This document shows, piece by piece, positions 1 to 7,722 of a DNA stretch of 64,000 nucleotides; position 1 is the first letter of the stretch; the number at the start of each line of letters is the position of its first letter. The notes under the pieces are model-generated. The model worked only from the letters and a program-made list of their open reading frames with translations. It did not search any database and had not been told where the DNA came from. This stretch comes from JAJCYK01 sp965224285 (lineage in GTDB: Bacteria > Bacteroidota > Bacteroidia > Cytophagales > Cyclobacteriaceae), in contig OZ245043.1 in assembly GCA_965224285.1 (NCBI GenBank), forward strand, positions 1 through 64,000, given 5' to 3'. Made by a program: the position numbers and the translations under genes.

Positions 1-669
1 GCCTTCGGGGGCGGTGATGTTGAGCTCCCGCATCACCGATTCCAGAAATTCCAGCCGGTTGCGGTCGCTGGATACCTTGGAGGCTGCCTCCATCATCTGG
101 GCCACCGCCTTTTCGTATTTGAGTTTGTAGTTGTTTTCCGCCTGTTCCAGGGCTCGTTGGGCCTTTTCCAGGTCGATGTTGGCCTGCTTGATGGTGGCCG
201 GCGGTTCGTAGGTGGATTGCTCCACCACCAGTTTCTTTTCCTCCACCGCGTACTCCAGGTTGATAAGCTCATCCCGGGCCTTGCGCAGTTCCAGGGCGGT
301 GTCCAGCCGCACCTGGGTGTACTTCGACATGCTTTGTTCCAGGTCGGTTTGCTTGGTCTTGACCTTTTCTACCAGTTGGGAATTATCCAGGCGGGCGATA
401 TAATCCCCCTCTTTGACCACCGTGCCTTCATCCACGATGTGGTCCAGCTTCACCTGCCACACCTGGGCCGCCTGCAGCCCGGTAGGGCCGATGATGTCTA
501 CCGAGCTCTTGGCCTCCAGTTCCCCGGTAGAGATCACGTTAATCTGGAATTCGCCAAACTGGGGGCTGACTACGATTTCATTATCCTCTCCGGAGGCGCT
601 GCCCCGGAACACTAATACGACAATGACCACTAATACCGCCAGGGCGGCCACCAGGTATTTAGGTTTCAT
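1..669 (-). CDS. HlyD/MacA-type periplasmic adaptor subunit, 3' part cut by window edge
   Basis: The reading frame starts at the ATG at 669 and stays open to the window edge, so about 223 N-terminal residues are visible. Residues 1-23 (MKPKYLVAALAV...) form a single hydrophobic anchor. A barrel-sandwich half follows, with GEFQINVISTGELEAKSSVD and EGTVVKEGDYIARLDNSQL, the usual lipoyl-type hairpin entry of membrane fusion proteins. A long alpha-helical coiled-coil arm (about residues 95-205, rich in E, K, Q) comes next. These are typical of adaptors that link an inner-membrane ABC or RND pump to an outer-membrane channel. The pump partner would lie outside the window. The family is clear; the substrate is not. 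Confidence 0.85.
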   Translation of the reverse strand, partial: MKPKYLVAALAVLVVIVVLVFRGSASGEDNEIVVSPQFGEFQINVISTGELEAKSSVDIIGPTGLQAAQVWQVKLDHIVDEGTVVKEGDYIARLDNSQLVEKVKTKQTDLEQSMSKYTQVRLDTALELRKARDELINLEYAVEEKKLVVEQSTYEPPATIKQANIDLEKAQRALEQAENNYKLKYEKAVAQMMEAASKVSSDRNRLEFLESVMRELNITAPEG

Positions 670-892
670 GACTAGGTTGATAGGTTGCTGATAGGAGAAC
701 GAAAGGGCATATAAAATATTTTTGAATCCATTAGATAACCCAGTAAATCACCCTTGGTTTCAAAACCTATGTTAAAACATAATCAAGGAAAGTAAAAAAA
801 GTCACCCTTAAAAAATGTTAAAAAGGGGAAATTTTAACAATGTCGGCCAGGCGATACTTGATTCATGATGGGCGGTTTACTTGCTGGTTTTT

Positions 893-1141
893 TTATTGCT
901 TCGCCGCCCATAGAGCCAGTAGTAGCAGTCCGGCTATAACGGCCGCATAACTGTATATCAGCAACTTGCTTCGATCGTTAAACCGCGCCCCGAAAAGCCA
1001 ACGGTGATAGCCCCAGAGCCAGCGGGAAAATAGGTGTTTTTGCTGGTGGTCGAAGTGGAGGGAGAGGATGGAGGCGGAGGAGAGCAGGATGATGATGAGG
1101 GAGAGGGGGAGGAGGAGGTGCATGGGGGGATATAAATTCAA
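893..1141 (-). CDS. Small two-helix membrane protein, hypothetical
   Basis: This is an 82-residue frame with two hydrophobic segments, about residues 7-28 and 62-78, separated by a basic, aromatic-rich loop (FSRWLWGYHRWLFGARF). An internal ATG at residue 7 is an equally good start. I do not recognise a family. The last codons overlap a short motif (CTATGGGCGGCGAAGCAA on the minus strand) that recurs near 47.7 kb and, in weaker form, near 14.9 kb. The 3' end may therefore have been built by a dispersed repeat. Coding status is uncertain. Confidence 0.4.
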   Translation of the reverse strand: MNLYPPMHLLLPLSLIIILLSSASILSLHFDHQQKHLFSRWLWGYHRWLFGARFNDRSKLLIYSYAAVIAGLLLLALWAAKQ

Positions 1142-1262
1142 TATTTGTAATCTGGGTTACAATTATGCCCAGCAGCGATTAACCTTGTAACCAAATATTT
1201 GCTTATAACCATTACAGTTACCAAATTAATCAGGGATGAGGTATCATCAAATCCTATTGTAA

Positions 1263-1583
1263 TTAAACTGTAATGTCCTCCCAGTTGGTTCTTTGAGTAT
1301 ATCTTGTGGCTGGGTTGATATTTTTATTTAACTGCCTATAAGTCTTCAGGCGGTCTCCCAAACCACTTCCAAGATACCGTTCCACACTTTTTCCTATTCC
1401 TGAGCCTACATAAACAATTTCATCTTGGCTAAATAATGCATAGCAGCCCCGGGTGTCGTGATTTGGAATCGTTCCGTCAAAATTCCAATGTTCTGACCAA
1501 GAGGGAGGGGGTCCGAATGATTCCTTCCAATAATTTTGGAAAAACTGGATAGTAGATTCTCTAAGTCGATCTTCATCTTTCAT
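1263..1583 (-). CDS. Small GIY-YIG-like nuclease-fold protein
   Basis: The protein has 106 residues. The segment GCYALFSQDEIVYVGSGIG resembles the paired GIY and YIG strands of the GIY-YIG endonuclease fold: a GxY-type strand, a short turn, then YVGSG. An arginine-containing helix follows (VERYLGSGLGDRLKTY), as the fold requires. The N-terminal 45 residues (aromatic-rich, PPPSWSEHW) are not part of the canonical domain. The C-terminal catalytic glutamate region is short, so the protein may be truncated or a divergent subfamily. It lies immediately upstream of the large palindromic repeat array, on whose far side is a second, canonical GIY-YIG protein. Function is inferred from the motif only. 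Confidence 0.55.
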   Translation of the reverse strand: MKDEDRLRESTIQFFQNYWKESFGPPPSWSEHWNFDGTIPNHDTRGCYALFSQDEIVYVGSGIGKSVERYLGSGLGDRLKTYRQLNKNINPATRYTQRTNWEDITV

Positions 1584-1728
1584 AATGCCACAACCTAATA
1601 ATTGGAGGTACTATAATTTACCCCCAAATAACTCATAATCAAAATATTAATATTATAATTCAAACCGGTTGTTCGTTGTTCCTGGCCCAAGGATGCATTT
1701 TGAAATGTGGAGTCGACACAGCCCCCCC

Positions 1729-4136
1729 GGTCATGTCGAGCGTAGCCGAGACATCTTTTGGGTTGATTGGTACAAGTTGGGCAGTTGAAGGATTAACGAC
1801 ACCCACTCTGCTGCTAATTTATAAGATCTCTCCACTGCGGTCGAGATGACTGGCTTAATGGCTGTGCTGGCACAGGCTTCTCCGCTTCGGTCCCGATGAC
1901 TGTATAAGGTATAGGGTAGAACCCGAGATCGGAAATAGATCCACTCTGGTGGGATGACTCCAAGGGCGCGGGATTGTGGTGTGCTAGAGCGAAAAAAGTG
2001 ACCAAATAGTCGTTAGTAATCATCCGACGCTGCACCCCCTACAGTCATGTTGAGCGGAGCCGAGACATCTTTTAGGTGGGTAAGGAGGTTCGGACTGTAT
2101 TAGCTTACACAATACCAATTATACTTATTAATCAAAAAGATCAATCCGCTTCGGTCGGGATGACTGGAGTGGTGGCTGTGCTAGCATAAGCTTCTCCAAT
2201 TCTGTCTCGATGACTGGATAAGGTATAGGGTAGAACCCGAGATCGGAAATAGATCCACTCTGGTGGGATGACTCCAAGGGCGCGGGATTGTGGTGTGCTA
2301 GAGCGAAAAAAGTGACCAAATAGTCGTTAGGTATCATCCGACCCTGCCACCCCCTACAGTCATGTCGAGCGTAGTCGAGACAGCTTTTAGGTGGGTAAGG
2401 AGGTTCGGACTGTATTAGCTTACACAATACCAATTATACTTATTAATCAAAAAGATCCCTCCGCTTCGGTCGGGATGACTGGATTGGTGGCTGTGCTGGC
2501 ACCAGCGTCTCCAATTCGGTCCCGATGACTGTATAAGGGAGAGAGGGTAGAACCCGGGATCGGAAATAGATCCACTCTGGGGGGATGACTCCAGGGGCGC
2601 GGGATTGTGGTGTGCTAGAGCGAAAAAAGTGACCAAATAGTCGTTAGTAATCATCCGACCCTGCCACCCCCTACAGTCATGTCGAGCGTAGTCGAGACAG
2701 CTTTTGGGTGGGTAAGGAGGTTCGGACTGTATTAGGTTACACGATACCAATTATGGTTATTAATCAAAAAGATCCCTCCGCTTCGGTCGGGATGACTACA
2801 GGGACTCGGGATGTGGTGTACTAGAGCGAAAAAGTGACCAAATAGTCGTTAGTAATCATCCGACCCTGCCACCCCCTACAGTCATGTCGAGCATAGCCGA
2901 GACAGCTTTTGGGTGGGTAAGGAGGTTCGGACTGTATTAGGTTACACGATACCAATTATGGTTATTAATCAAAAAGATCCCTCCGCTTCGGTCGGGATGA
3001 CTACAGGGACTCGGGATGTGGTGTACTAGAGCGAAAAAAGTGACCAAATAGTCGTTAGTAATCATCCGACCCTGCCACCCCCTACAGTCATGTCGAGCAT
3101 AGCCGAGACAGCTTTTGGGTGGGTAAGGAGGTTCGGACTGTATTAGGTTACACGATACCAATTATGGTTATTAATCAAAAAGATCCCTCCGCTTCGGTCG
3201 GGATGACTACAGGGACTCGGGATGTGGTGTACTAGAGCGAAAAAAGTGACCAAATAGTCGTTAGTAATCATCCGACCCTGCCACCCCCTACAGTCATGTT
3301 GAGCGAAGCCGAGACAGCTTTTGGGTGGGTAAGGAGGTTCGGACTGTATTAGCTTACACAATACCAATTATACTTATTAATCAAAAAGATCCCTCCGCTT
3401 CGGTCGGGATGACTACAGGGACTCGGGATGTGGTGTGCTAGTGGGAAAAAGTGACCAAATAGCCGTTAGGTATCATCCGACCCTGCCACCCCCTACAGTC
3501 ATGTCGAGCGTAGCCGAGACATCTTTAGGTGGGTAAGGAGGTTCGGACTGTATTAGCTTACACAATACCAATTATACTTATTAATCAAAAAGATCCCTCC
3601 GCTTCGGTCGGGATGACTACAGGGACTCGGGATGTGGTGTGCTAGTGGGAAAAAGTGACCAAATAGCCGTTAGGTATCATCCGACCCTGCCACCCCCTAC
3701 AGTCATGTCGAGCGTAGCCGAGACATCTTTAGGTGGGTAAGGAGGTTCGGACTGTATTAGGTTACACGATACCAATTATGGTTATTGATCAAAAAGATCC
3801 CTCCGCTTCGGTCGGGATGACTACAGGGACTCGGGATGTGGTGTGCTAGTGGGAAAAAGTGACCAAATAGCCGTTAGGTATCATCCGACCCTGCCACCCC
3901 CTACAGTCATGTCGAGCGGAGCCGAGACATCTTTTGGGTGGGTAAGGAGGTTCGGACTGTATTAGCTTACACAATACCAATTATACTTATTAATCAAAAA
4001 GATCCCTCCGCTTCGGTCGGGATGACTAGCTTAATGGCTGTGCTGGCACCAGCGTCTCCAATTCGGTCCCGATGACTGTATAAGGGAGAGAGGGTAGAAC
4101 CCGGGATCGGAAATAGATCCACTCTGGGGGGATGAC
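1729..4136. repeat. Tandem array of palindromic repeat units (nine unit copies, two unit lengths)
   Basis: A landmark (GTCATGT of the left arm) recurs at 2044, 2359, 2676, 2881, 3087, 3293, 3498, 3702 and 3906. The spacing is about 316 bp twice and then 204-206 bp six times. A further, more isolated arm lies at 1730. Each unit contains a left arm AGTCATGTCGAGC...GAGACATCTTTT and a right arm AAAAGATCCCTCCGC...GGGATGACT, which are imperfect inverted repeats of about 31 bp. Each arm also holds its own small palindrome. About 65 bp separates the arms, and a conserved spacer (gcgaaaaagtgaccaaatag, then cgttagtaatcatccgaccc) joins units. Long units carry about 110 extra bp with two additional right-arm-like segments. 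Short frames running through the array are by-products of the repeats. Confidence 0.9.
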
Positions 4137-4196
4137 TTTAAGACCACAAACACCTTCACTACCCACAATTGAGACTGCACCACGCTATATTCGGTC

Positions 4197-4487
4197 ATGG
4201 GTTTTTATTTCACTTACATAACCACCAATCCAGCCAGGAGTGTGCTGTATGTGGGGATGACCAATGATTTAGCCGACCGCATGTTAAAACATTATCAGAA
4301 TCGTGGTCAGAAAAAGACTTTCGCTGGGAGGTATTACTGCTATATTCTGATCTATTATGAAGAGTTTCGTCGTCCTATTCATGCCATTGAGAGGGAAAAA
4401 CAGCTTAAACGCTGGAGCAGGGCAAAAAAGGAGGCGTTGATTAATTCTATTAATCCCGGGTGGCATAGTTTGAATAATAGAGTGTAA
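4197..4487 (+). CDS. GIY-YIG nuclease family protein
   Basis: This 96-residue protein fits the single-domain GIY-YIG family (UvrC N-terminal/YhbQ-like). It has strand one FYFTYITTNPARSVLYVGMT, which carries the Y-I-T and YVGMT equivalents of the GIY and YIG motifs. A helix with the catalytic-type arginine follows (NDLADRMLKHYQN), then AIEREKQLKRWSRAKKEALI, containing the conserved glutamate and the usual REKQLK-RW signature. Length is normal for the family. The family hydrolyses phosphodiester bonds in DNA; the target here is unknown. The gene sits between the main repeat array and a set of degenerate copies of the same repeat. This setting suggests, but does not prove, a link between nuclease and repeats. 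Confidence 0.88.
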   Translation: MGFYFTYITTNPARSVLYVGMTNDLADRMLKHYQNRGQKKTFAGRYYCYILIYYEEFRRPIHAIEREKQLKRWSRAKKEALINSINPGWHSLNNRV

Positions 4488-4496
4488 GGCATTCCA

Positions 4497-5180
4497 CCTT
4501 GCAGTCATGTCGAGCGTAGCTGAGACATCTTTTAAGTGGGTAAGGAGGTTCGGGCTCGATTAGGTTACACGATAACAGTTCTACTCATTAATCAAAAAGA
4601 CCTCTCCACCTCGGTCGAGGTGACTGAGTGGGGGTGGAGCGCGAGCGCGAAATCCGAAGGGATGAGAAAAGGAGTGATTCGGAAATACCAACCCAGCACC
4701 CCCGCATCATGTCGAGCGTAGCCGAGACATCTTTTAATTCAGTAGCAGGATCTAGTTCGTTTAATAGGTCTTTCTCATTAGTGTGCTAACCGACCAATAA
4801 GATCCCTCCACTACGGTCGGGATAACTGGAGTGGTGGCTGTGCTGGCACAAGCGTCTCCAATTCGGTTCCGATGACTGTATAAGGGAGAGGGTAGAACCC
4901 GAGATCGGAAATAGATCCACTCTGGGGGGATGACTACAGGGGTGCGGGGATGTGGTGTGCTAGAGCGAAAAAGTGACCAAATAGCCGTTAGATTTCATCC
5001 AACTCCGACACAGCCCCTACGGTCATGTCGAGCGTAGTCGAGACATCTTTTAGGTTGGCTATACTAAAGTTCAGTTGGATTAAGTCGATACCGAGTTTGG
5101 TAGTCAACTGTAAAGATCCCTCCACTGCGGTCGGGATGACTTGGCAACAAACAGCGCGAGGGCGAAATCCGAAGAGTATG
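4497..5180. repeat. Degenerate copies of the palindromic array unit
   Basis: Left arms of the repeat (tcatgtcgagcgta...gagacatctttt) start near 4506, 4709 and 5023. Right arms (gatccctcca...ggtcgggat) lie near 4590-4625, 4799-4830 and 5112-5143. Between them, 4845-4990 repeats the long-unit spacer, with the ccgagatcggaaatagatcc and gcgaaaaagtgaccaaatag words. Spacing is irregular and arms have diverged, so this is an older or decayed part of the array at 1729-4136. I see no gene in it. Confidence 0.8.
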
Positions 5181-5212
5181 CTTACTTTTAAAAGATCCAT
5201 CTAACCCACCCC

Positions 5213-5932
5213 TCACCTGGGATAAAAGTTCAACCCCAAGCTCATCACGGAATCCTCAATCCAACCATCTATCAGATCTGGTTGGGAGAAGGTGGTGATG
5301 GCATACTGAAATTCTAATTTCACCCCTTTTAAGCCGATCCTGGTAGTAAATCCCGGCTCAAGCACCAGGGTGTTGCCTTTCTCCTCAAAAAAATACTTCA
5401 GGTTGGTGGATTCCCCCGGGTCGGATAGGCTGATTTCATGGCTTCGATAACTTACCAAAGCCAGCCGGGTGGTCAGGGCCAACTCAACAGCTTCCTTATG
5501 TAGCCCTATGGAAGGCTGAATGAAAGGCTTCAGGTAACGAATGTTCACGGCTTCGTTTCTTTGGGTATTGTCAATAGAAGCTTGTCCTACACCGCCAAAG
5601 ACTTCATAGATAAAATCCGTCCCTTTAATTTCGCCGAAGGTGCCAATGGCCCCTTCAAAATAACTGAATTTAGCCAGCCAATCATCCGAGTCAGTATCAT
5701 CGGTGGTGAGTCGGTTATAATTTACCGCCAAGGCAAATCCGCTGTCCAGGGCCGCCGCCCCTTTTATACCAAATCCGTCGGTACTCCAGGTACCCAGGTA
5801 ACTCCCGCTGATGTTAACCTCTCCTTTTTCTTTTAGTAACGGCACATTTTGGCTATTGGGGGCATAAACCATAGGCGAGCAGGACGAGAGCAAAAACCAC
5901 CAGGCGAAGGGGCATTTTTTTATCAGTGACAT
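5213..5932 (-). CDS. Predicted lipoprotein with beta-rich body, paralogue of the pseudogene at 62.6 kb
   Basis: The start chosen is the ATG giving MSLIKKCPFAWWFLLSSCSP. It produces a lipoprotein signal with lipobox-like LSSC, and the pseudogene paralogue near the other end of the window starts at the same place. The frame extends 26 codons further upstream, but those residues are low complexity. The mature part (about 220 residues) alternates short hydrophobic strands with GFG and GVGQ turns and ends in MSLGLNFYPR. A terminal aromatic-basic strand of that kind is seen in small outer-membrane beta-barrels. I do not recognise a named family. It could be an 8-10-strand barrel or a periplasmic-facing lipoprotein; no catalytic motif is visible. 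Confidence 0.7.
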   Translation of the reverse strand: MSLIKKCPFAWWFLLSSCSPMVYAPNSQNVPLLKEKGEVNISGSYLGTWSTDGFGIKGAAALDSGFALAVNYNRLTTDDTDSDDWLAKFSYFEGAIGTFGEIKGTDFIYEVFGGVGQASIDNTQRNEAVNIRYLKPFIQPSIGLHKEAVELALTTRLALVSYRSHEISLSDPGESTNLKYFFEEKGNTLVLEPGFTTRIGLKGVKLEFQYAITTFSQPDLIDGWIEDSVMSLGLNFYPR

Positions 5933-6010
5933 TTCATACAAGACGTTGGTTGGGGACAAGATAGGAAGTGGAGGGGGAGTTATTGGTACGGATAGTGCAA
6001 ATTGTAACAC

Positions 6011-6660
6011 AAATTATGTGAATTACGAATGTTTGAGAGATGGGTTTGGAATTCGGTCTTGGTTATGGAATAACGGATAGGGTTACCAGTTCGTCTTGAC
6101 GCTCCGGGAGGCGGTTCGACACTATCCGCGGGCTGCTTCAGCGCAGGATTAGGAGCAAGGTTATAAACCGTAGGTGGCCGGTGACCGTTGGCGGGAATTA
6201 CAAGATTTTGATCACGATGGTCAAAGGTATTCAGGGATAGGCATTGACCCAAGGCCCTAATTTTGGAGAAATTGTAGATCCATACATCAGAAGCGGGCAA
6301 AAACACGACAGACTATTAAACCTTATTTTGCCCTCAAGCCGGGACGGCTCCTCCTTTTTTCATCGACATACGAGGAGGCAAAAAAATCTAGGGCTGTCGA
6401 TAAATTTTTGCTAAAAACTCTGCTCCAAGGTTAAAAATTTTTAAACTCGCTCCTGACCGCCAGCTGTCAGAGTCTCAAACAGCAAAAATTTTTTAACACC
6501 TTTCCGCATCGTTTTCTTAACGCAAATTTATCCGAAGGTCCCTTTTTAGGGAAGAGCTAAGAGCGCTAAACTCGAGGGGTTTACCCGTTAATATACTTGA
6601 TGCTTTATCCTGGTTCTTAATTCATTCGATCTGTCATTTCAGGTTAAGCATTAAGGGCAA
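6011..6660. other. Intergenic region without a supported gene; contains a hairpin block
   Basis: No frame here has convincing composition. At 6345-6385 the strand ggctcctcc...catcgacatacgaggagg can fold into a GC-rich stem flanked by T and A runs. Next to it, 6395-6500 is a dense set of aaatttttgct / ttaaaaatttttaa / cagcaaaaatttttta words that pair with each other. It resembles decayed non-coding mobile DNA or a composite terminator, but I cannot name it. Confidence 0.4.
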
Positions 6661-6796
6661 GATAATCTAAAACTTCCAACCTGTGCCAGCGAAGATCTTA
6701 CGACCTATCTCGACCGAGGTGGAGAGATATCTTTGGGTCAGCTTGGGCATGGCGGATAATTATTCAATCCAAGTCCGGCAAATGGTGGGGCCTCTG

Positions 6797-6916
6797 CACC
6801 TTCGCAATGCCACGGCGCACAAAGAGCACCTTCGCAATGCTACGGCGCACAAGGAGCACCTTCGCAATGCTACGGCGCACAAGGAGTACTTTCGCAATGC
6901 TACAACGCACAAAGAC
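6797..6916. repeat. 30-bp minisatellite, four tandem copies
   Basis: The word ttcgcaatgc recurs at 6801, 6831, 6861 and 6891, an exact 30-bp period. Each unit reads roughly CACCTTCGCAATGCTACGGC followed by GCACAAGGAG, with one to four changes per copy. Because 30 is divisible by three, every frame through it is open and repeats ten residues. That explains apparent frames on both strands that I do not accept as genes. A right-arm-like palindrome of the main repeat family lies just upstream, near 6706-6740. Confidence 0.9.
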
Positions 6917-7054
6917 GGCCCGGGAGCGTCGAAACGAGGTGGCAACGGAAACAGAGGGTATTATAAGGCCAGCATATTTGTGTACAGAGCAATACAATCT
7001 CAACTCTCTCCCAACAACCCCAATTCTATCAGCCAACAGCGGGAGCACAAAATC

Positions 7055-7145
7055 TGGTGATGACGTTTTAAATCCTGAGACAATTAAAAAATGAAGAGCC
7101 CACCATGAATGAGATTGCTTTGCTTCGCGCGCAATGACGTTCTGA
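7055..7145. repeat. Dispersed intergenic repeat (GAGATTGCTTTGCTTCGC type)
   Basis: This block, with gacaattaaaaa, ccaccatgaatgagattgc and gcgcaatgacgttctg, recurs in the same order at 62262-62348 (gacaattaaaaa, ctaccatggatgagattgc, cgcaatgacgttctgg). Its inverted relative (tcattgcga...gaagcaatctcattca) occurs near 48038-48072 and 48958-48995. It contains the small palindrome TTGC-TTCGC-GCAA. Such elements are common in Bacteroidota intergenic DNA. Confidence 0.7.
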
Positions 7146-7722
7146 TGATGACTGGGCTTTGATCGACACCTCTTATTATCGTCATTAGGAGCTTAATATT
7201 GTTGATTATAGAATTATGTCAATTAGGAATAAAGGATTTTAGCCCTAAGCCATCGAAGGCCTTGATTTCCCGCCTTCTCACGCCGTTGGCGCGATATGGC
7301 GGTGCAGGTTTGCCTACTTTCTATAGCAAACGTGCGGTGCCAGCCTATAGCTTTAGCGATGGCTGGCCCGGCCTGAGGGCATAATGAATCAGCGAACAGC
7401 GCGAAGATCGAAATCCGAAGAGGGGGGCTAAGAAGTAATTCGGATTGCCAAAGCCGGCACCCCCCGCAGCATCAAGTCGAGGTATAATTTTTTATTTCCA
7501 TAACACCCAAACCCCCTGACATTGATTGCATAGATTGAACAATCCGCACACCAAATAAGGTATCATTGATTTAAAATCAGAAGCTTATATATCCAAGGAT
7601 TCGCAATTTATGTTGCCTCCCTGTACCAGGCATAAACGGAAGATTTCCCACGTTCTTTGATCAATCCTAATCTAATTATTACTAATATAGACTAATCATT
7701 AAGGCTGGTTTTCACATACTGA
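7146..7722. other. Intergenic region, no gene seen
   Basis: About 580 bp lie between the dispersed repeat and the ATPase gene. The segment 7240-7480 contains palindromic words of the type ttcccgccttctcacgccg and gcgcgaagatcgaaatccg that also appear near 4640 and 5160, so it looks repeat-derived. The last 200 bp is AT-rich and presumably holds the promoter of the ion-transport operon, but I cannot point to a clear TTTG / TAnnTTTG pair. Confidence 0.5.

Noticed and set aside
157..691. Plus-strand frames over the first gene
   Set aside because: They mirror the HlyD-type adaptor on the minus strand, which has clear family features.
1814..3367. Several minus-strand frames of 70-110 codons with similar sequences (LIQSEPPYPPKSC type)
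   Set aside because: They are translations of the tandem palindromic repeat. The similarity comes from the DNA repeat, and arms occupy most of each frame.
1729..4136. Possible CRISPR array
   Set aside because: Units are 204-317 bp and nearly identical throughout, with no short repeat alternating with unique spacers, and there are no cas genes nearby.
5980..6306. A 108-codon minus-strand frame before the lipoprotein
   Set aside because: Biased low-complexity composition, no homologous pattern, and it overlaps the upstream extension of the lipoprotein frame.
6683..7094. Overlapping frames on both strands with ten-residue repeats
   Set aside because: They are open only because of the 30-bp minisatellite; flanks are repeat-derived and no start or family pattern supports them.
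7199..7384. A 61-codon plus-strand frame
   Set aside because: It consists of repeat-like palindromic words and lacks any recognisable pattern.
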